From NCBI RefSeq assembly GCF_041320705.1, contig NZ_JBGGTQ010000008.1, positions 62,001 through 126,000 on the forward strand: a DNA stretch of 64,000 nt, given 5' to 3'. Positions 35,010-45,054 of this stretch are shown piece by piece; positions within the stretch are counted from its first letter, which is position 1, and each line of letters opens with the position of its first letter. Both the position numbers and the translations under genes were made by a program. Source of the DNA: Kineococcus mangrovi (GTDB lineage: Bacteria > Actinomycetota > Actinomycetes > Actinomycetales > Kineococcaceae). The notes below the pieces were generated by a model. The model was not told the DNA's origin, did no database searches, and saw only the letters and a list, made by a program, of their open reading frames with translations.

Positions 35010-36823
35010 CACCGCCGGCGGCCGTCCCGGACGAGTGGTGGCAGGCGTCCCCGTGCGCCCACCTCGTCCTCGACGGGGACGCCGGGCTCGTGCTGGACGC
35101 CAACGGGACGTTCGCGGTCTGGACCGGTCTGAGCCGCGACCAGGTCGTGGGGACGCCCTTCGCGCGGTTGCTGCCGGTGGGGGACCGCATCGTGTGGACC
35201 ACCCACGGACTGCCGAAGCTCGCGACGTCCGGTGCCGTGCAGGAGGTCTCGGTCGAGGTGCTGGGAGCCGGGGGGACGCGGCACGCGGCCTTCCTCAGCG
35301 CCGTCACCCTGCCCGACCCCACCGGCGGGGACGGCGGGGGCGGGTCGGGCGACCGCGTCCTCGTCGCCCTCTACGGGGCCCGGGAACGCCGGCGCTACGA
35401 GCAGGAGCTGCTGGCCTCGACCCGGGCCGCCGAGGCCTCCGAGGCGCGGCGGGCTCGTGCGGAGGCGCACCTGCAGCACCTGGCCCACCACGACCCGGTC
35501 ACCGGGGCGCTGAACCGCGCCGGGCTGCACGCCGCCCTCACCGGCGCCCTGAGCACCGCCCCGGCCGAGGGGGTGGGCCTGGCCGTGTTCTTCCTGGACC
35601 TCGACGGCTTCAAGGCGGTCAACGACAGCGTGGGGCACGCCGGGGGGGACGAACTGCTGCGCATCCTCGCCGGGCGCCTGCGGGCCGCGTTGCGGCCCGA
35701 GGCCGTCCTGGCCCGGTTCGCCGGGGACGAGTTCGTCGTCCTGGAGTTCCTGGCCGGTGAGGCCGAGGCGGTCGCCCTGTGCCGTCGGCTCCTGGCGGCG
35801 CTGGCCGTCCCCGTCGTCGTGAGCGGGATCGAGGTCGTCCCCTCGGCCAGCGCCGGGATCGCCCTGGCGCAGGGGCTGGAGGACCTGACGGCCCCGTGCC
35901 GCGTGGACGAGGCGGTGGACGAGGCGGTGGACGCGGCGGCGGTCGGCGGTGCGCGGGCGTGCGGGGAGGCGGCCGACGCGTTGCTCCGCCGGGCCGACAC
36001 CGCGATGTACCAGGTCAAGAGCAGCGGACGCGGCGGGCTGGCGGTGCACGACCTCCGGGGCGCCGACGGCGCCGCCGACCGGTTGCGGCTGCTGCAGGAA
36101 CTGCGCACGGCGCTCGCCGAGGACCAGTTCCGCCTGCACTTCCAGCCCCGGGTCCGGTTGTCCGACGGGTCGACCACGGGGGTGGAGGCGCTGGTCCGCT
36201 GGCAGCACCCCGAACGCGGTCTCCTCAGACCCGAGGCGTTCATCGAGGTCGCGGAGGCGTCCGGCCTCATTCGCGAGATCGGCGCGTGGGTGCTGGACGG
36301 GGCGGTGGCGCAGGCGGCGGTCTGGAACGCGGCGGGTGCCGGTGCGCAGGTCAGCGTGAACATCTCGACGCGGCAGCTGAACGACCCCGACCTCGTGCTG
36401 CTGGTGACCAGCGCGCTGGCCCGGCACGGGGTTCCCGCGGCCCAGGTGGTGCTGGAGATCACCGAGACCGCGTTGATGGTGGACCCGGACGCCGCGCTGG
36501 TCACCCTGCGGGCCCTGGCGGAGCTGGGGATGCAGGTCGCCGTGGACGACTTCGGCACGGGGTACGCGAGCCTGACGTACCTGCAGCGGTTCCCCGTGCA
36601 CGAGCTGAAGATCGACCGGTCCTTCGTCGCACGCGTCGTGGACAGCGCGTCGGACCGGGCCATCGTCGGCGCCTGCGTCCACCTGGCGCGTTCGCTCGGA
36701 CTGGTCAGCGTGGCGGAGGGGGTGGAGACCCGGGAGCAGCGCGACGCGCTGGTGTCCCTCGGCTGCGACCTGGCGCAGGGGTACCTGTTCAGCCCGCCCC
36801 GGCCGCCCGGACCCCACCCCTGA
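34997..36823 (+). CDS. PAS-GGDEF-EAL protein, partner of the RsbQ-like hydrolase
   Basis: The soluble 608-residue protein has PAS (about 10-120), a coiled region, GGDEF (about 150-345) and EAL (about 355-600). The cyclase site reads FAGDEF, the AGDEF form that is often active, with no RxxD I-site (RPEA instead). An Asp/Glu-Ala insert (DEAVDEAVDAAA) lies late in the GGDEF domain. The EAL set is complete: GVEALVRW, SVNIS, LEITETA, VDDFGTGYAS, LKIDRSFV, VAEGVE. The protein may be bifunctional. GTG 34997 lies inside the hydrolase gene, so the two are co-translated. Confidence 0.92.
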   Translation: MPDLTPPAAVPDEWWQASPCAHLVLDGDAGLVLDANGTFAVWTGLSRDQVVGTPFARLLPVGDRIVWTTHGLPKLATSGAVQEVSVEVLGAGGTRHAAFLSAVTLPDPTGGDGGGGSGDRVLVALYGARERRRYEQELLASTRAAEASEARRARAEAHLQHLAHHDPVTGALNRAGLHAALTGALSTAPAEGVGLAVFFLDLDGFKAVNDSVGHAGGDELLRILAGRLRAALRPEAVLARFAGDEFVVLEFLAGEAEAVALCRRLLAALAVPVVVSGIEVVPSASAGIALAQGLEDLTAPCRVDEAVDEAVDAAAVGGARACGEAADALLRRADTAMYQVKSSGRGGLAVHDLRGADGAADRLRLLQELRTALAEDQFRLHFQPRVRLSDGSTTGVEALVRWQHPERGLLRPEAFIEVAEASGLIREIGAWVLDGAVAQAAVWNAAGAGAQVSVNISTRQLNDPDLVLLVTSALARHGVPAAQVVLEITETALMVDPDAALVTLRALAELGMQVAVDDFGTGYASLTYLQRFPVHELKIDRSFVARVVDSASDRAIVGACVHLARSLGLVSVAEGVETREQRDALVSLGCDLAQGYLFSPPRPPGPHP

Positions 36824-36875
36824 CCCGCGGTGCGGTAGAACGGCGGGGACCGATCGGGCGACCTGGGGGACGGGC

Positions 36876-37178
36876 GTGGGGAAACTGGTGCGCGACCACA
36901 TCCCGGACGTGATCCGGGCGAACGGGGAGGAACCCGAGGTCCGGGTCCTGACCGAGGACGAGTTCGCCGGTGCGCTGCTCGACGAGGTGGTCGAGGAGGC
37001 GCTGGAACTGCGCGCCGCGACGAGCGTGGACGACCGGCTGACCGAGGCGGCCGACGTCTACGAGGTGCTGCTGGCCGTCGCCCGCCTGTGCGGCACCACG
37101 ATCGAGGAGGTCACCCGCCGGGCGGACGCCAAGCGCGCGGCGCGCGGGGGGTTCGAGGACCGCGTCTGGCTCGACTGA
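36876..37178 (+). CDS. MazG-like nucleotide pyrophosphohydrolase family protein
   Basis: The small all-helical 100-residue protein starts MGKLVRDHIPDVIRANG and has DEVVEEALEL and EAADVYEVLLAVA. These are the E-x3-E and D metal-binding helices of phosphoribosyl-ATP pyrophosphatase-like/MazG-like proteins. It could hydrolyse non-canonical NTPs. The GTG sits 53 bases after the GGDEF-EAL stop. The exact substrate is unknown. Confidence 0.75.
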   Translation: MGKLVRDHIPDVIRANGEEPEVRVLTEDEFAGALLDEVVEEALELRAATSVDDRLTEAADVYEVLLAVARLCGTTIEEVTRRADAKRAARGGFEDRVWLD

Positions 37179-37231
37179 CGGGTCCCGCGCGGCGCCCGGG
37201 GCCCCGGGGGCTCTGAGATGATGGGGGCCTC

Positions 37232-38359
37232 ATGCAGTGCTCGTACTTCGACGCCCACGCCTGCCGCTCCTGCACCCTGATCGAGCTGCCCTACGCCGAC
37301 CAGGTGCGCGGCAAGGAGGAGCGCTGCGCCGAGCTGCTGGGCGAACACCCGGGCCTGCAGTGGCTGCCCACGGTGCGCAGCCGCGAGGACGGGTACCGCA
37401 ACAAGGCCAAGATGGTCGTCGGCGGGACGGTGGAGCGGCCGACCCTGGGCATCCTGGACGCGGGCGGCCGGGGCGTCGACCTGCGGGAGTGCCCCGTCGT
37501 GGCCGACGGGATCCGCGCCGTGCTGCCCCAGGTCGCGCGCTTCGTGACGCGCGCCGGGCTCACCCCGTACGACGTGCCCCGCCGCCGCGGCGAGCTCAAG
37601 CACGTGCTCGTCACGCAGTCGCCGACGGGTGAGCTCATGGTGCGGTTCGTCCTGCGCTCCGACCGCGCCCTGGCGCGGCTGCGCGAGCACCTGCCGCGCC
37701 TGCTCCGGGAGGCGCCGGGCGTCGCGGTCGTCACGGCGAACCTCCTGCCCGAGCACAAGGCGGTGCTGGAGGGCGACGTGGAGGTCGCGCTCACCGGGCG
37801 GACGACGCTGCCCATGCCGCTGGGGGCCGTCGAACTGGACCTGCGCCCGCGCAGCTTCTTCCAGACCAACACGGACGTCGCGACGGCCCTCTACGGGCAG
37901 GTCCGGCAGTGGGTCGACGAGGTGGCCCCCTCCTCGGTCTGGGACCTGTACTGCGGTGTCGGTGGCTTCGCGCTGCACTGCGCGGCGCCCGGCCGCCGCG
38001 TCGTGGGCATCGAGGTGAGCGAGGAGGCCGTCGAGAGCGCGCGCCTGGCCGCGCGGGACCTGCCGGACGTCGAGTTCACCGCCGGTGACGCGACGTCCTT
38101 CGCCCTCGCGGCCACGGACGTCCCCGACCTCGTCGTGGTCAACCCGCCCCGCCGGGGCACCGGCCCCGAGCTGGCGGGCTGGCTCGAACGCTCCGGCGTC
38201 CGCCACGTCGTCTACTCCAGCTGCAACCCCGAGACGCTCGCCGCGGACCTGCGGGAGATGCCCTCGTTGCGGCCCGTGCGGGCGAGGGTCATGGACATGT
38301 TCCCGCACACCGCGCACGTCGAGGTCGCCGTCCTGCTCTCGCGCCGACCGGCGGCCTGA
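37232..38359 (+). CDS. rlmC: 23S rRNA (uracil-C5)-methyltransferase, RlmC-like
   Basis: The 375-residue TrmA-family enzyme starts MQCSYFDAHACRSCTLIE, giving the cysteines of a 4Fe-4S cluster. It has the SAM motif VWDLYCGVGGFALHCA, the VVNPPRRG motif, and the catalytic YSSCNPETLAADL near the C-terminus. RlmC methylates U747 of 23S rRNA in E. coli, and the short N-terminus without a TRAM domain supports RlmC over RlmD. The precise nucleotide is inferred. Confidence 0.88.
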   Translation: MQCSYFDAHACRSCTLIELPYADQVRGKEERCAELLGEHPGLQWLPTVRSREDGYRNKAKMVVGGTVERPTLGILDAGGRGVDLRECPVVADGIRAVLPQVARFVTRAGLTPYDVPRRRGELKHVLVTQSPTGELMVRFVLRSDRALARLREHLPRLLREAPGVAVVTANLLPEHKAVLEGDVEVALTGRTTLPMPLGAVELDLRPRSFFQTNTDVATALYGQVRQWVDEVAPSSVWDLYCGVGGFALHCAAPGRRVVGIEVSEEAVESARLAARDLPDVEFTAGDATSFALAATDVPDLVVVNPPRRGTGPELAGWLERSGVRHVVYSSCNPETLAADLREMPSLRPVRARVMDMFPHTAHVEVAVLLSRRPAA

Positions 38360-38497
38360 ACACCGCGCGCCGGTCCTGCGGGAACTCCCCCCCCCGTGGA
38401 ACGGTGGGTGGGGTTCTGCTCACCGCGCGGCGGTTTCCATCGTTGCAGAGGTGCTGGAGTTCTAGACAACGGGGTTCGGTGGCCCCTGTTCGACCGC

Positions 38498-39136
38498 TCA
38501 GGCGCAGGAGCCGTCGAGCCAGCTCTGCAGGACCCGGCACAGCGGACGGAGTTCCTCGTCCAGCTCGGAGAGCTGCGCGCGTCCGGGGTTCTCGATCTGC
38601 AGCCAGCGGCGCAGCATCGCCACGTACCCGCCGTGGACGGCGCCGGCGATGCTCTGGGGCGCCACGCCCCGTGCCTCGAACCCGTGCCGCCGGGCCACGA
38701 ACGAGGCGACTCGGTCGCGCCACGCGGCCCACTGCTCGGACTCGCCCGAGCGCAACTCGGTGGACTCCTCCAGGACCCTGACGCGTTGCATCCAGAGCCC
38801 CTCCTCGTCGATGACCCGTTCCACCGCAGTGACGATGCTCGACCGGACGAGGTCCATCGTCGCGTCCGGGGAGGTCGCGACGGCGTCGAGCGCCTCCGCG
38901 AAACCCGCCGTGAACTCGTCGAAGCGCCACCAGATGATGGATCCCTTGGACGGGAAGTAGCGGAAGAAGCTCGTCTTGCTGACCCCGGCCGCCGCGGTGA
39001 TCTCCGCCAGCGTCGTCTCCTCGAACCCCCGCCGCAGGAAGAGTTCGATGGCGACGGTCTCGATCTCCTCGCGGGAGGAGGCGGGCGGGCGTCCACGGCG
39101 CGGGGCGGCGGTTGCTTCCACCGACTGCTCAGTCAC
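38498..39136 (-). CDS. TetR family transcriptional regulator
   Basis: The 212-residue protein has an N-terminal helix-turn-helix (IELFLRRGFEETTLAEITAAAGVSKTSFFRYFPSKG) and a ligand domain of the type seen in MftR-like members. Its GTG overlaps the stop of the triple-CheW gene by eight bases, so it is the last gene of the chemoreceptor operon. That is unusual for TetR and suggests feedback on, or a link to, that pathway. The ligand is unknown. Confidence 0.9.
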   Translation of the reverse strand: MTEQSVEATAAPRRGRPPASSREEIETVAIELFLRRGFEETTLAEITAAAGVSKTSFFRYFPSKGSIIWWRFDEFTAGFAEALDAVATSPDATMDLVRSSIVTAVERVIDEEGLWMQRVRVLEESTELRSGESEQWAAWRDRVASFVARRHGFEARGVAPQSIAGAVHGGYVAMLRRWLQIENPGRAQLSELDEELRPLCRVLQSWLDGSCA

Positions 39137-40631
39137 GGGTGACAGCGTGCCACAGCCCCGACTCCCGGGAGGGGGTTGTCGTGCCCGTCGTCACCCGGAC
39201 GAAGGGGTCGGCGAGAGCGTGCAGGTCGACGCACGCGAGCAACGGGCCGGTGGCCGAACTCGTCCGCACGAGCGGGGCGCGTTCCTCGGCCGCGGCCTCG
39301 TCCAGGTCCTCCCGCCAGACGGGCCGCTCGATGTCGGACAGTCCCTCGACGACCAGCCCGACCCGCCGCGGGGGACCGTCCGGGTCCCCGGCCGGGGGCC
39401 GGACCAGCAGGACGACGCCCGCGGTGGGGTCGGCGAGCCGGCCGCGCCCCAGGAGCTCGGCCAGGTCGACGAGCGGCACGACGTCGTGGGCGGTGACGAG
39501 GGCGCCGAGGTCGGAGCGCCCGCCGATCCACGGCACGGGGTCGGCCGGGAACGGCACCACCCCGTCGACCTGGTGCAGGGGAGCGGTGACGGTCCCGCGG
39601 GCCCGGAACAGGACGACGGGCTCCAGGAGCGGGTCCCCGGTGCCGGCCCGGTCGGTGGGCGCCGTGGCCGACCCCGAACCGGTGTTGAGCGACGTGAGGG
39701 CGCTGACCTCGGGGTCGGCGAGCAGCGCGGGGACGTCCAGGACGAACGCCGGCCCCTGCGGCAACCGGGCGACCCCCCGCACGACGGTGGCCGCCAGCCC
39801 GTGCGAGACCGGGGCGAGCGAGTGCGCCGACGGCGCCACGCGCACGATGTCGAGCGCCTCGGCGAAGACGAGGGCGAGCAGACCCCGGTCGGAACGGACG
39901 AGCAGGGCCTGCCAGGCGGCGGTGCGGTCCGCGGGCGGCAACCCCAGCAGGGCCAGCGGGTCGAGCACCGGCAGGCGGACGTCGCCGTGGTCGGTGACGC
40001 CCAGGCAGGACGCCGAGGACAGCTGCGACGGCCGGGGGGTCAGCGAGGGCAGGGTGGTCTGGACGTCGGCGACGTCGAGCGCCAGCAGGACGTCCGCGGT
40101 GCCGTCGGCCGAGGTGCAGCGCACGACGAGGTGGGCCGGGTCGAGCTCACCGCCACCGGTCCCCGCCGGCGGCGCCCCACCCCCGTCCCGGCTCGTCGTC
40201 ATGGCCAGGACGCCGGGGACGCCGAAGACGGCCGCCGGGTCCAGCAGGCTGCCCACCTCGCCCGTGCCCGGTCGCACGAACGCGGCCGTGAACAGGCGCT
40301 GGTCCCCGGCGGCGAGGGGCTGCAGCGCGGCGGTGTCCAGGGTGACGACGTCGTGCACGCTGTCGACGAGCAGCCCGAGGGCGCGGCCGTCGTGGACGAG
40401 GACGACGACCCCCATCGCCGCCTGCGTCGCCGGACCCGTGCCCGTCGTGCCGCTGAGCGCGGCGAGGTCGAGGACCGGCAGCACCGACTCCCGCAGGAGC
40501 ACCGCCCCCACGAGCCCCGGCGCGGCCGTCGGGAGGGCGTCGAAGCGTTCGGGCAGGGGGACGACCTCGCGCAGCACGTCGACGGGCAGGGCGACCAGGG
40601 CGCCCTGCACGCGCAGCAGCCCGACCTTCAC
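39129..40631 (-). CDS. Protein with three tandem CheW-like domains
   Basis: The 500-residue protein appears to be three CheW-type SH3-like modules in a row (about 1-145, 165-315, 335-480). They are recognised by repeated patterns such as [31 protein letters not shown] and [16 protein letters not shown], each followed by a V-x-LLV-D strand. CheW scaffolds link receptors to the CheA kinase. A three-domain version could cross-link several receptors. Its ATG overlaps the chemoreceptor stop (ATGA) and its stop overlaps a TetR start, making a three-gene operon. No CheA is in the window. Confidence 0.75.
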   Translation of the reverse strand: MKVGLLRVQGALVALPVDVLREVVPLPERFDALPTAAPGLVGAVLLRESVLPVLDLAALSGTTGTGPATQAAMGVVVLVHDGRALGLLVDSVHDVVTLDTAALQPLAAGDQRLFTAAFVRPGTGEVGSLLDPAAVFGVPGVLAMTTSRDGGGAPPAGTGGGELDPAHLVVRCTSADGTADVLLALDVADVQTTLPSLTPRPSQLSSASCLGVTDHGDVRLPVLDPLALLGLPPADRTAAWQALLVRSDRGLLALVFAEALDIVRVAPSAHSLAPVSHGLAATVVRGVARLPQGPAFVLDVPALLADPEVSALTSLNTGSGSATAPTDRAGTGDPLLEPVVLFRARGTVTAPLHQVDGVVPFPADPVPWIGGRSDLGALVTAHDVVPLVDLAELLGRGRLADPTAGVVLLVRPPAGDPDGPPRRVGLVVEGLSDIERPVWREDLDEAAAEERAPLVRTSSATGPLLACVDLHALADPFVRVTTGTTTPSRESGLWHAVTRD

Positions 40632-42691
40632 GACTCGGCGCCGGTCCTGGCCGCCAGGTCGGCGATGAGGGCGCGCACGACGGCGGAGGTGTCCTGCTGC
40701 AGCTGGGTGGCACCGGCGATCGTCGAGATCGACTCCGACGTCTGCGCGACGCTGCTCACGATGTTCTCGAACGCCTCCTGGGCGGCGCGGGAGACCTCGG
40801 CGCCCTCGGCGACGCGGGTCTCGGACTCGGCGATGAGCTCGGCGATCTGCCCGGCCGCGGTGGACGAGCGTTCCGCCAGCTTGCGGACCTCCCCGGCCAC
40901 GACGGAGAACCCCACCCCGTGCTCACCGGCCCGCGCGGCCTCGATCGAGGCGTTGAAGGCCAGCAGGTTCGTCTGCGCCGCGATCTCGGTGATGACGCGG
41001 ACGATCTCGGCGATCGACCCGGACGAGCGCCGGATGAGCTCGATCGCCGCCATCGAGCTCTTCAGCGCCTCGAACCCCGTCTGGGCGTCGCCGTGGGTCC
41101 GGGCGGCGAGGTCGCTGGCCTGCACGGCGTTGGTGGCGATGGAGTCGATGGAGTGCGACAGCTCGGCGACGGTCTCGGTCATCTCCCCGCTCTTGGCGGT
41201 GATGAGCTGTTCGAGCTGGGCCTGCGCCGTGACGTCGTCGGCGTACTTGATGACCTTGAACGGCCGGCCGCGCAGGTCGAACACGGGGTTGTACGTGGCC
41301 TGGATCCACACGTCCCGGTCGAACTTGCCGACCCGGTGGAACCGGCCCGCGATGAAGTCGCCCTTGCGCAACCGCAGCCAGAAGTCGCGGTACTCCGGCG
41401 AGACCCGGTACTCGGGCGAGCAGAACAGGCTGTGGTGCTGACCCTGCAGCTCCTTGAGCGAGTAGCCCATCGTCCGCAGGAAGTTCTCGTTGGCCGTGAG
41501 CACGTTGCCCTCGAGGTCGAACTCGATGACGGCCTGGGCACGGTCGACCGCCTGGACGCGACTGGCGAACTCCGCGTTCTCCACGGTGTTCTGCGTGACG
41601 TCCACGGCGTACTTGACGACCTTCAACGGTCGGCCCTCTGGGTCGAGGATCGGGTTGTACGTCGCCTGGATGAAGACGTCCGCCCCGGACTTGGTGATCC
41701 GGCGGTAGGTGCCCTCGTCGTAGTGCCCGCGCGCGAGCTTCTCCCAGAACCTCTGGTACTCCACCGACGCCGCGTCCTCGGGGTCGACGAACATCCGGTG
41801 GTGCTGGCCCACGACCTCGGCCTCGGAGTAGCCCAGCAGGGTGAGGAAGTTCTCGTTCACCGCGGTCACGGTGCCGTCGAGGGCGAACTCGATGACCGCC
41901 TGGGACCGGTCGATCGCCGCCACCCGCCCCTCCAGCTCCACGGCGCGCCGGGCGGCGCCGGTGACGTCGTAGGCGTACTTGATGACCTTGACGACCTTGC
42001 CGTCGGCGCCGAAGACGGGGTTGTAGGTGGCGCGGATGCGGATCTCCTGACCGCTGGCGCCGTAGCGGGTGAACTCCCCCGCCTCGGTGCTGCCGGCGCG
42101 CAGGCGGCGCCAGAACGCCGTGTAGTCCGGGCTCGCGGCGTAGGCCGGGTCGCAGAACGCGCGGTGGTGCTGCCCGACGATGTCGTCGGCCTCGTAGCCG
42201 AGGAGGTCCAGGGCGGTGTCGTTGGCCCGGAGCACGACGCCCTCGGGGGACAGCTCCACGACGACCTGGGAGCGTTCGACGGCGCGCGCCTTGCTGCGCA
42301 GGTCCCACAGCTCGGCGCGGGCGGTGCTCACGTCCGCCAGCAGCACGAGGGTCGCCCCGGTCCCGTCGATGCGCCGGGAGGTGCAGCGCGCCCAGCGCTC
42401 GCCCGCTGCGCCGTTGACGAGGGCCTCCAGGGCCTGGCTGCGGTCGCCGAGCAGTTCGGCCACGTCGCCGCCGGGCGGGGTGGTGAACAGGTCGGTCAGG
42501 CTCCGGCCCGTGAGCTCCTCGAAGGAGGAACCGAGCAGTTCGGTGGCCCGCGGGCACGCGTGCAGGACGGCGCCGCTGGTGGCGTCCACGACGAGGAAGG
42601 CCTCGCGCTCGGCCAGGAGCGCCGTGAGCGTCTGCTGCAGGGGGGCCGCCGACAGGTCGACGGGACGGACGGCGGTGGGGCGGGCGGTCAC
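40628..42691 (-). CDS. Soluble chemoreceptor with four PAS domains
   Basis: The 687-residue protein lacks membrane helices and HAMP. PAS1 (about 20-115) is divergent. PAS2-4 (about 135-490) are close repeats, each with a GYxxxEVVGQHH-type helix and an ATYNPVF...VIKYAxDVT C-terminal strand. The MA domain (about 500-687) has [21 protein letters not shown] at the tip. It should report an internal signal such as redox or oxygen via PAS cofactors, unproven. GTG 42691 lies 10 bases from a FliA-like -10 box, so the message may be nearly leaderless. Confidence 0.93.
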   Translation of the reverse strand: MTARPTAVRPVDLSAAPLQQTLTALLAEREAFLVVDATSGAVLHACPRATELLGSSFEELTGRSLTDLFTTPPGGDVAELLGDRSQALEALVNGAAGERWARCTSRRIDGTGATLVLLADVSTARAELWDLRSKARAVERSQVVVELSPEGVVLRANDTALDLLGYEADDIVGQHHRAFCDPAYAASPDYTAFWRRLRAGSTEAGEFTRYGASGQEIRIRATYNPVFGADGKVVKVIKYAYDVTGAARRAVELEGRVAAIDRSQAVIEFALDGTVTAVNENFLTLLGYSEAEVVGQHHRMFVDPEDAASVEYQRFWEKLARGHYDEGTYRRITKSGADVFIQATYNPILDPEGRPLKVVKYAVDVTQNTVENAEFASRVQAVDRAQAVIEFDLEGNVLTANENFLRTMGYSLKELQGQHHSLFCSPEYRVSPEYRDFWLRLRKGDFIAGRFHRVGKFDRDVWIQATYNPVFDLRGRPFKVIKYADDVTAQAQLEQLITAKSGEMTETVAELSHSIDSIATNAVQASDLAARTHGDAQTGFEALKSSMAAIELIRRSSGSIAEIVRVITEIAAQTNLLAFNASIEAARAGEHGVGFSVVAGEVRKLAERSSTAAGQIAELIAESETRVAEGAEVSRAAQEAFENIVSSVAQTSESISTIAGATQLQQDTSAVVRALIADLAARTGAES

Positions 42692-42700
42692 CCCCGCAGG

Positions 42701-42727
42701 ATCGGCGCCTCGGGCGGTCGGCTTGAG
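42701..42727 (-). promoter_or_regulatory. FliA-type promoter of the PAS chemoreceptor operon
   Basis: On the minus strand CTCA (42727-42724, continuing AAG) is followed after 17 bases by GCCGAT (42706-42701). The -10 box ends ten bases before the GTG of the chemoreceptor, which predicts a start of transcription at or just before the start codon. The same 63-base gap must hold the promoter of the divergent NYN gene, for which TAACCT at about 42742 is a possible -10. Confidence 0.6.
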
Positions 42728-42754
42728 CCCGGTGCGATGGCCTAACCTCGACGT

Positions 42755-43324
42755 GTGGTGACTGACGGGCAGCGGACGACCTACGTCGTCGTCGACGGCG
42801 AGAACATCGACGCGACGCTGGGGGCCTCGATCCTCGAGGGCCGCCCCGGGCCCGAGCAGCGTCCCCGGTGGGAACGCCTGCTGAACTTCGCCCGCACCAC
42901 CTTCGACCAGCCCGCCAAGGGGCTGTTCTTCCTCAACGCCTCCAGCGGGCACCTGCCGATGTCCTTCGTGCAGGCGTTGCTGGCCCTGGGCTACCAGCCG
43001 ATCCCGCTCGCCGGGGGCCCGGGGGAGAAGGTCGTCGACATCGGCATCCAGCGCACGCTGGACGCGCTCGTCGAGCGCGAGGGCGACGTGCTCCTCGGCT
43101 CGCACGACGTGGACTTCCTGCCGCAGGTCGACCGCCTGCTGACCGGTGACCGGCTCGTCGGCATGGTCGGTTTCCGCGAGTTCATGAACTCCCAGTACGC
43201 CGGGCTGGCCGAACGCGGCCTGAAGGTGTTCGACCTCGAGGACGACGTCCGCGCGTTCAACGTCGTGCTGCCGCGCGTCCGGATCATCCCGCTGGCCGAC
43301 TTCGACCCGACGCGGTACCTCTGA
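42755..43324 (+). CDS. NYN domain (PIN-like) putative ribonuclease
   Basis: The 189-residue protein has the acidic pattern of NYN/LabA-type nucleases: [13 protein letters not shown] at the N-terminus, [15 protein letters not shown], and [17 protein letters not shown]. Such proteins cleave RNA with Mg2+. The target is unknown. Its last 41 bases overlap the end of the DNA ligase gene on the other strand. It is divergent from the chemoreceptor operon. Confidence 0.82.
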   Translation: MVTDGQRTTYVVVDGENIDATLGASILEGRPGPEQRPRWERLLNFARTTFDQPAKGLFFLNASSGHLPMSFVQALLALGYQPIPLAGGPGEKVVDIGIQRTLDALVEREGDVLLGSHDVDFLPQVDRLLTGDRLVGMVGFREFMNSQYAGLAERGLKVFDLEDDVRAFNVVLPRVRIIPLADFDPTRYL

Positions 43325-44840
43325 CGGTCTCGAGGGTGTCGGCGTCCGCGGCGGTCTTGTCGTCGCGGTAGCGCACGACGCGCGCGAACCGCAGGGCCAC
43401 CCCGCCGGGGTAGCGGGTCGAGCGCTGCAGCCCGTCGAACGCGACCTCCACGACCTGTTCGGGGCGGACGCGGACCACGTGCCCGTCCTCACCCACCTGC
43501 AGCTCGCGGAAGCGCTGCGTCTGCCACGCCAGCACCTCGTCCGTCATGCCCTTGAACGTCTTGCCCAGCATGACGAAACCGCCCGTCCCCGGGTCCCGGG
43601 CGCCGAGGTGGACGGTGGACAGCCACCCCGACCGGCGTCCCGAGCCGCGTTCGACGGCCAGCACGACGAGGTCGAGCGTGTGGACGGGTTTCACCTTGAC
43701 CCACGCCCCGCCGCGCCGGCCGGCCGCGTACGGCGAGGCCAGGTCCTTGACGACGACGCCCTCGTGCCCGGCGGCCACCGCCTCCCGCGAGAACGCGGTG
43801 GCGGCACCGGAGTCGGCCGTGACGAGGCGCGCGACGCGGTGCCGCTGCGGCACCAGGTCGTCCAGGACGTCCAGCCGCTCGCGCAGCGGCACGTCGAGCA
43901 GGTCGCGGCCACCGGCGTGCAGCACGTCGAAGAAGAACGGGGTGAGGACCGTCCCGACCCCCGCCGCCGTCGTCCGGGCCGTGCGGGAGGCCGTGTCCTG
44001 GAACGCCGCCGGTCGGCCGTCCTCGTCCAGCACGAGCACCTCGCCGTCGAGGACGACGTCGCCGCCGGGCAGCGCCTCGACGACCTCGACGACCTCGGGC
44101 AGCCGCGCGGTGACGTCCTCCAGCGTGCGGGTCGCGACGAGCACCCGACCGTCGCGGCGGTGCACCTGCACGCGGATCCCGTCGAGCTTGGTGTCGACGG
44201 CCACCGGACCCCCGCCCAGGCCGGTCAGGGCGTCGGCGACCGCCGTCGCGCTCGAGGCCAGCATCGGCAGCAGCGGACGACCGACCTCCAGCCCGAACCC
44301 CGCGAGCTCCGCCGCCCCTCCGTGCAGGGCCGCGACGACCGCCGCCACCGTCGAGCCGGCCAGCATCGCCGCGCGCCGCACGTCCGCGGCGGGTACGCCC
44401 GCGACGGCGGCCGCCGCGTCCTGCACGAGCGCGTCGAGCGCACCCTGCCGCAGCTCACCGGTGACGACGCCGCGCAGCCACCGCTGCTCCTGCGCTGTGG
44501 CGCGGCCGAGCAGGTCGGTGACCGCGGCCTCCCGGCGCCCCTTCGACCCGGTCCCGGTGAGCGCCGCGATCGCCTCGAACCGGGCGTGGACGTCGCGCAC
44601 CTGCAGGGAGGGCACCGCGGCCGCCGGCGGCGCGGACGCCATCGACCGCCAGCCCAGCCCCGTCCGGCGCTGCGGCAGGCTCCCGGCGAGGTAGCTGGCC
44701 ACGACTCCCGTCAGCTCCAGCCCCGCGGGGTCGCCCGGCTGCAGGCGGCGCAGCAGCGCGGCGAGCTCGGCGACCTTGCGCGTGCGCGCCCGGGTCGCGG
44801 CCACGGCGGCGGAGGTGGTGACGACGTCGGCGAGGAGCAC
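43284..44840 (-). CDS. ATP-dependent DNA ligase (LigB-type)
   Basis: The 518-residue ligase has an N-terminal DNA-binding domain (about 1-190), the adenylation motif [14 protein letters not shown] with the nucleotidyl Lys, motif III ([11 protein letters not shown]), motif IV (HEGVVVKD), and motif V ([19 protein letters not shown]). The OB domain follows. Actinobacteria use NAD-dependent LigA for replication, so this is a repair ligase. AGGA lies eight bases before GTG 44840. It diverges from the reverse transcriptase across a 213-base region that holds the candidate retron RNA. Confidence 0.93.
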   Translation of the reverse strand: MLLADVVTTSAAVAATRARTRKVAELAALLRRLQPGDPAGLELTGVVASYLAGSLPQRRTGLGWRSMASAPPAAAVPSLQVRDVHARFEAIAALTGTGSKGRREAAVTDLLGRATAQEQRWLRGVVTGELRQGALDALVQDAAAAVAGVPAADVRRAAMLAGSTVAAVVAALHGGAAELAGFGLEVGRPLLPMLASSATAVADALTGLGGGPVAVDTKLDGIRVQVHRRDGRVLVATRTLEDVTARLPEVVEVVEALPGGDVVLDGEVLVLDEDGRPAAFQDTASRTARTTAAGVGTVLTPFFFDVLHAGGRDLLDVPLRERLDVLDDLVPQRHRVARLVTADSGAATAFSREAVAAGHEGVVVKDLASPYAAGRRGGAWVKVKPVHTLDLVVLAVERGSGRRSGWLSTVHLGARDPGTGGFVMLGKTFKGMTDEVLAWQTQRFRELQVGEDGHVVRVRPEQVVEVAFDGLQRSTRYPGGVALRFARVVRYRDDKTAADADTLETVRGTASGRSRPAG

Positions 44841-44893
44841 CCGGCCATCCTGCCCATCCCCACCCGCGAGCGCCGTCCGTGTGCCAGGGTGGC

Positions 44894-45054
44894 CGGGTGC
44901 GGTGGCGCCGGGACGAGAGAGCTCATCCGAGCGGCTCCGGGGTTCCCCCGGGGACAGCACGTCACCTCCGGCACGACACCGCAGGATCCTGTGTGCGCTG
45001 CGCGCACGGTGGATCCCGCACCGCAGGACAGGTCGTCCCGGCCCACCGCACCCG
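44894..45054 (+). ncRNA. Candidate retron msr-msd RNA
   Basis: Bases 44894-44916 are complementary to 45033-45054: a 12-bp perfect stem (44894-44905 with 45043-45054), one bulged C (44906), then 10 bp (44907-44916 with 45033-45042). This matches the a1/a2 repeats that bound retron RNAs. The enclosed 116 bases include an AGC soon after a1 (44920-44922), whose G44921 could be the branching base, and a CCGGGG-TTC-CCCCGG hairpin (44937-44951). A second hairpin (44984-45016) has GGATCC arms around GTGCGC-TGC-GCGCAC and is flanked by 10-base direct repeats (44977, 45019). The reverse transcriptase begins at the end of a2. Expression and msDNA are untested. Confidence 0.6.

Noticed and set aside
44984-45016. 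The GGATCC-armed hairpin as a terminator of an upstream plus-strand gene
   Set aside because: No plus-strand gene ends before it (the ligase is on the minus strand and starts at 44840), and it lies inside the larger 22-bp inverted repeat.
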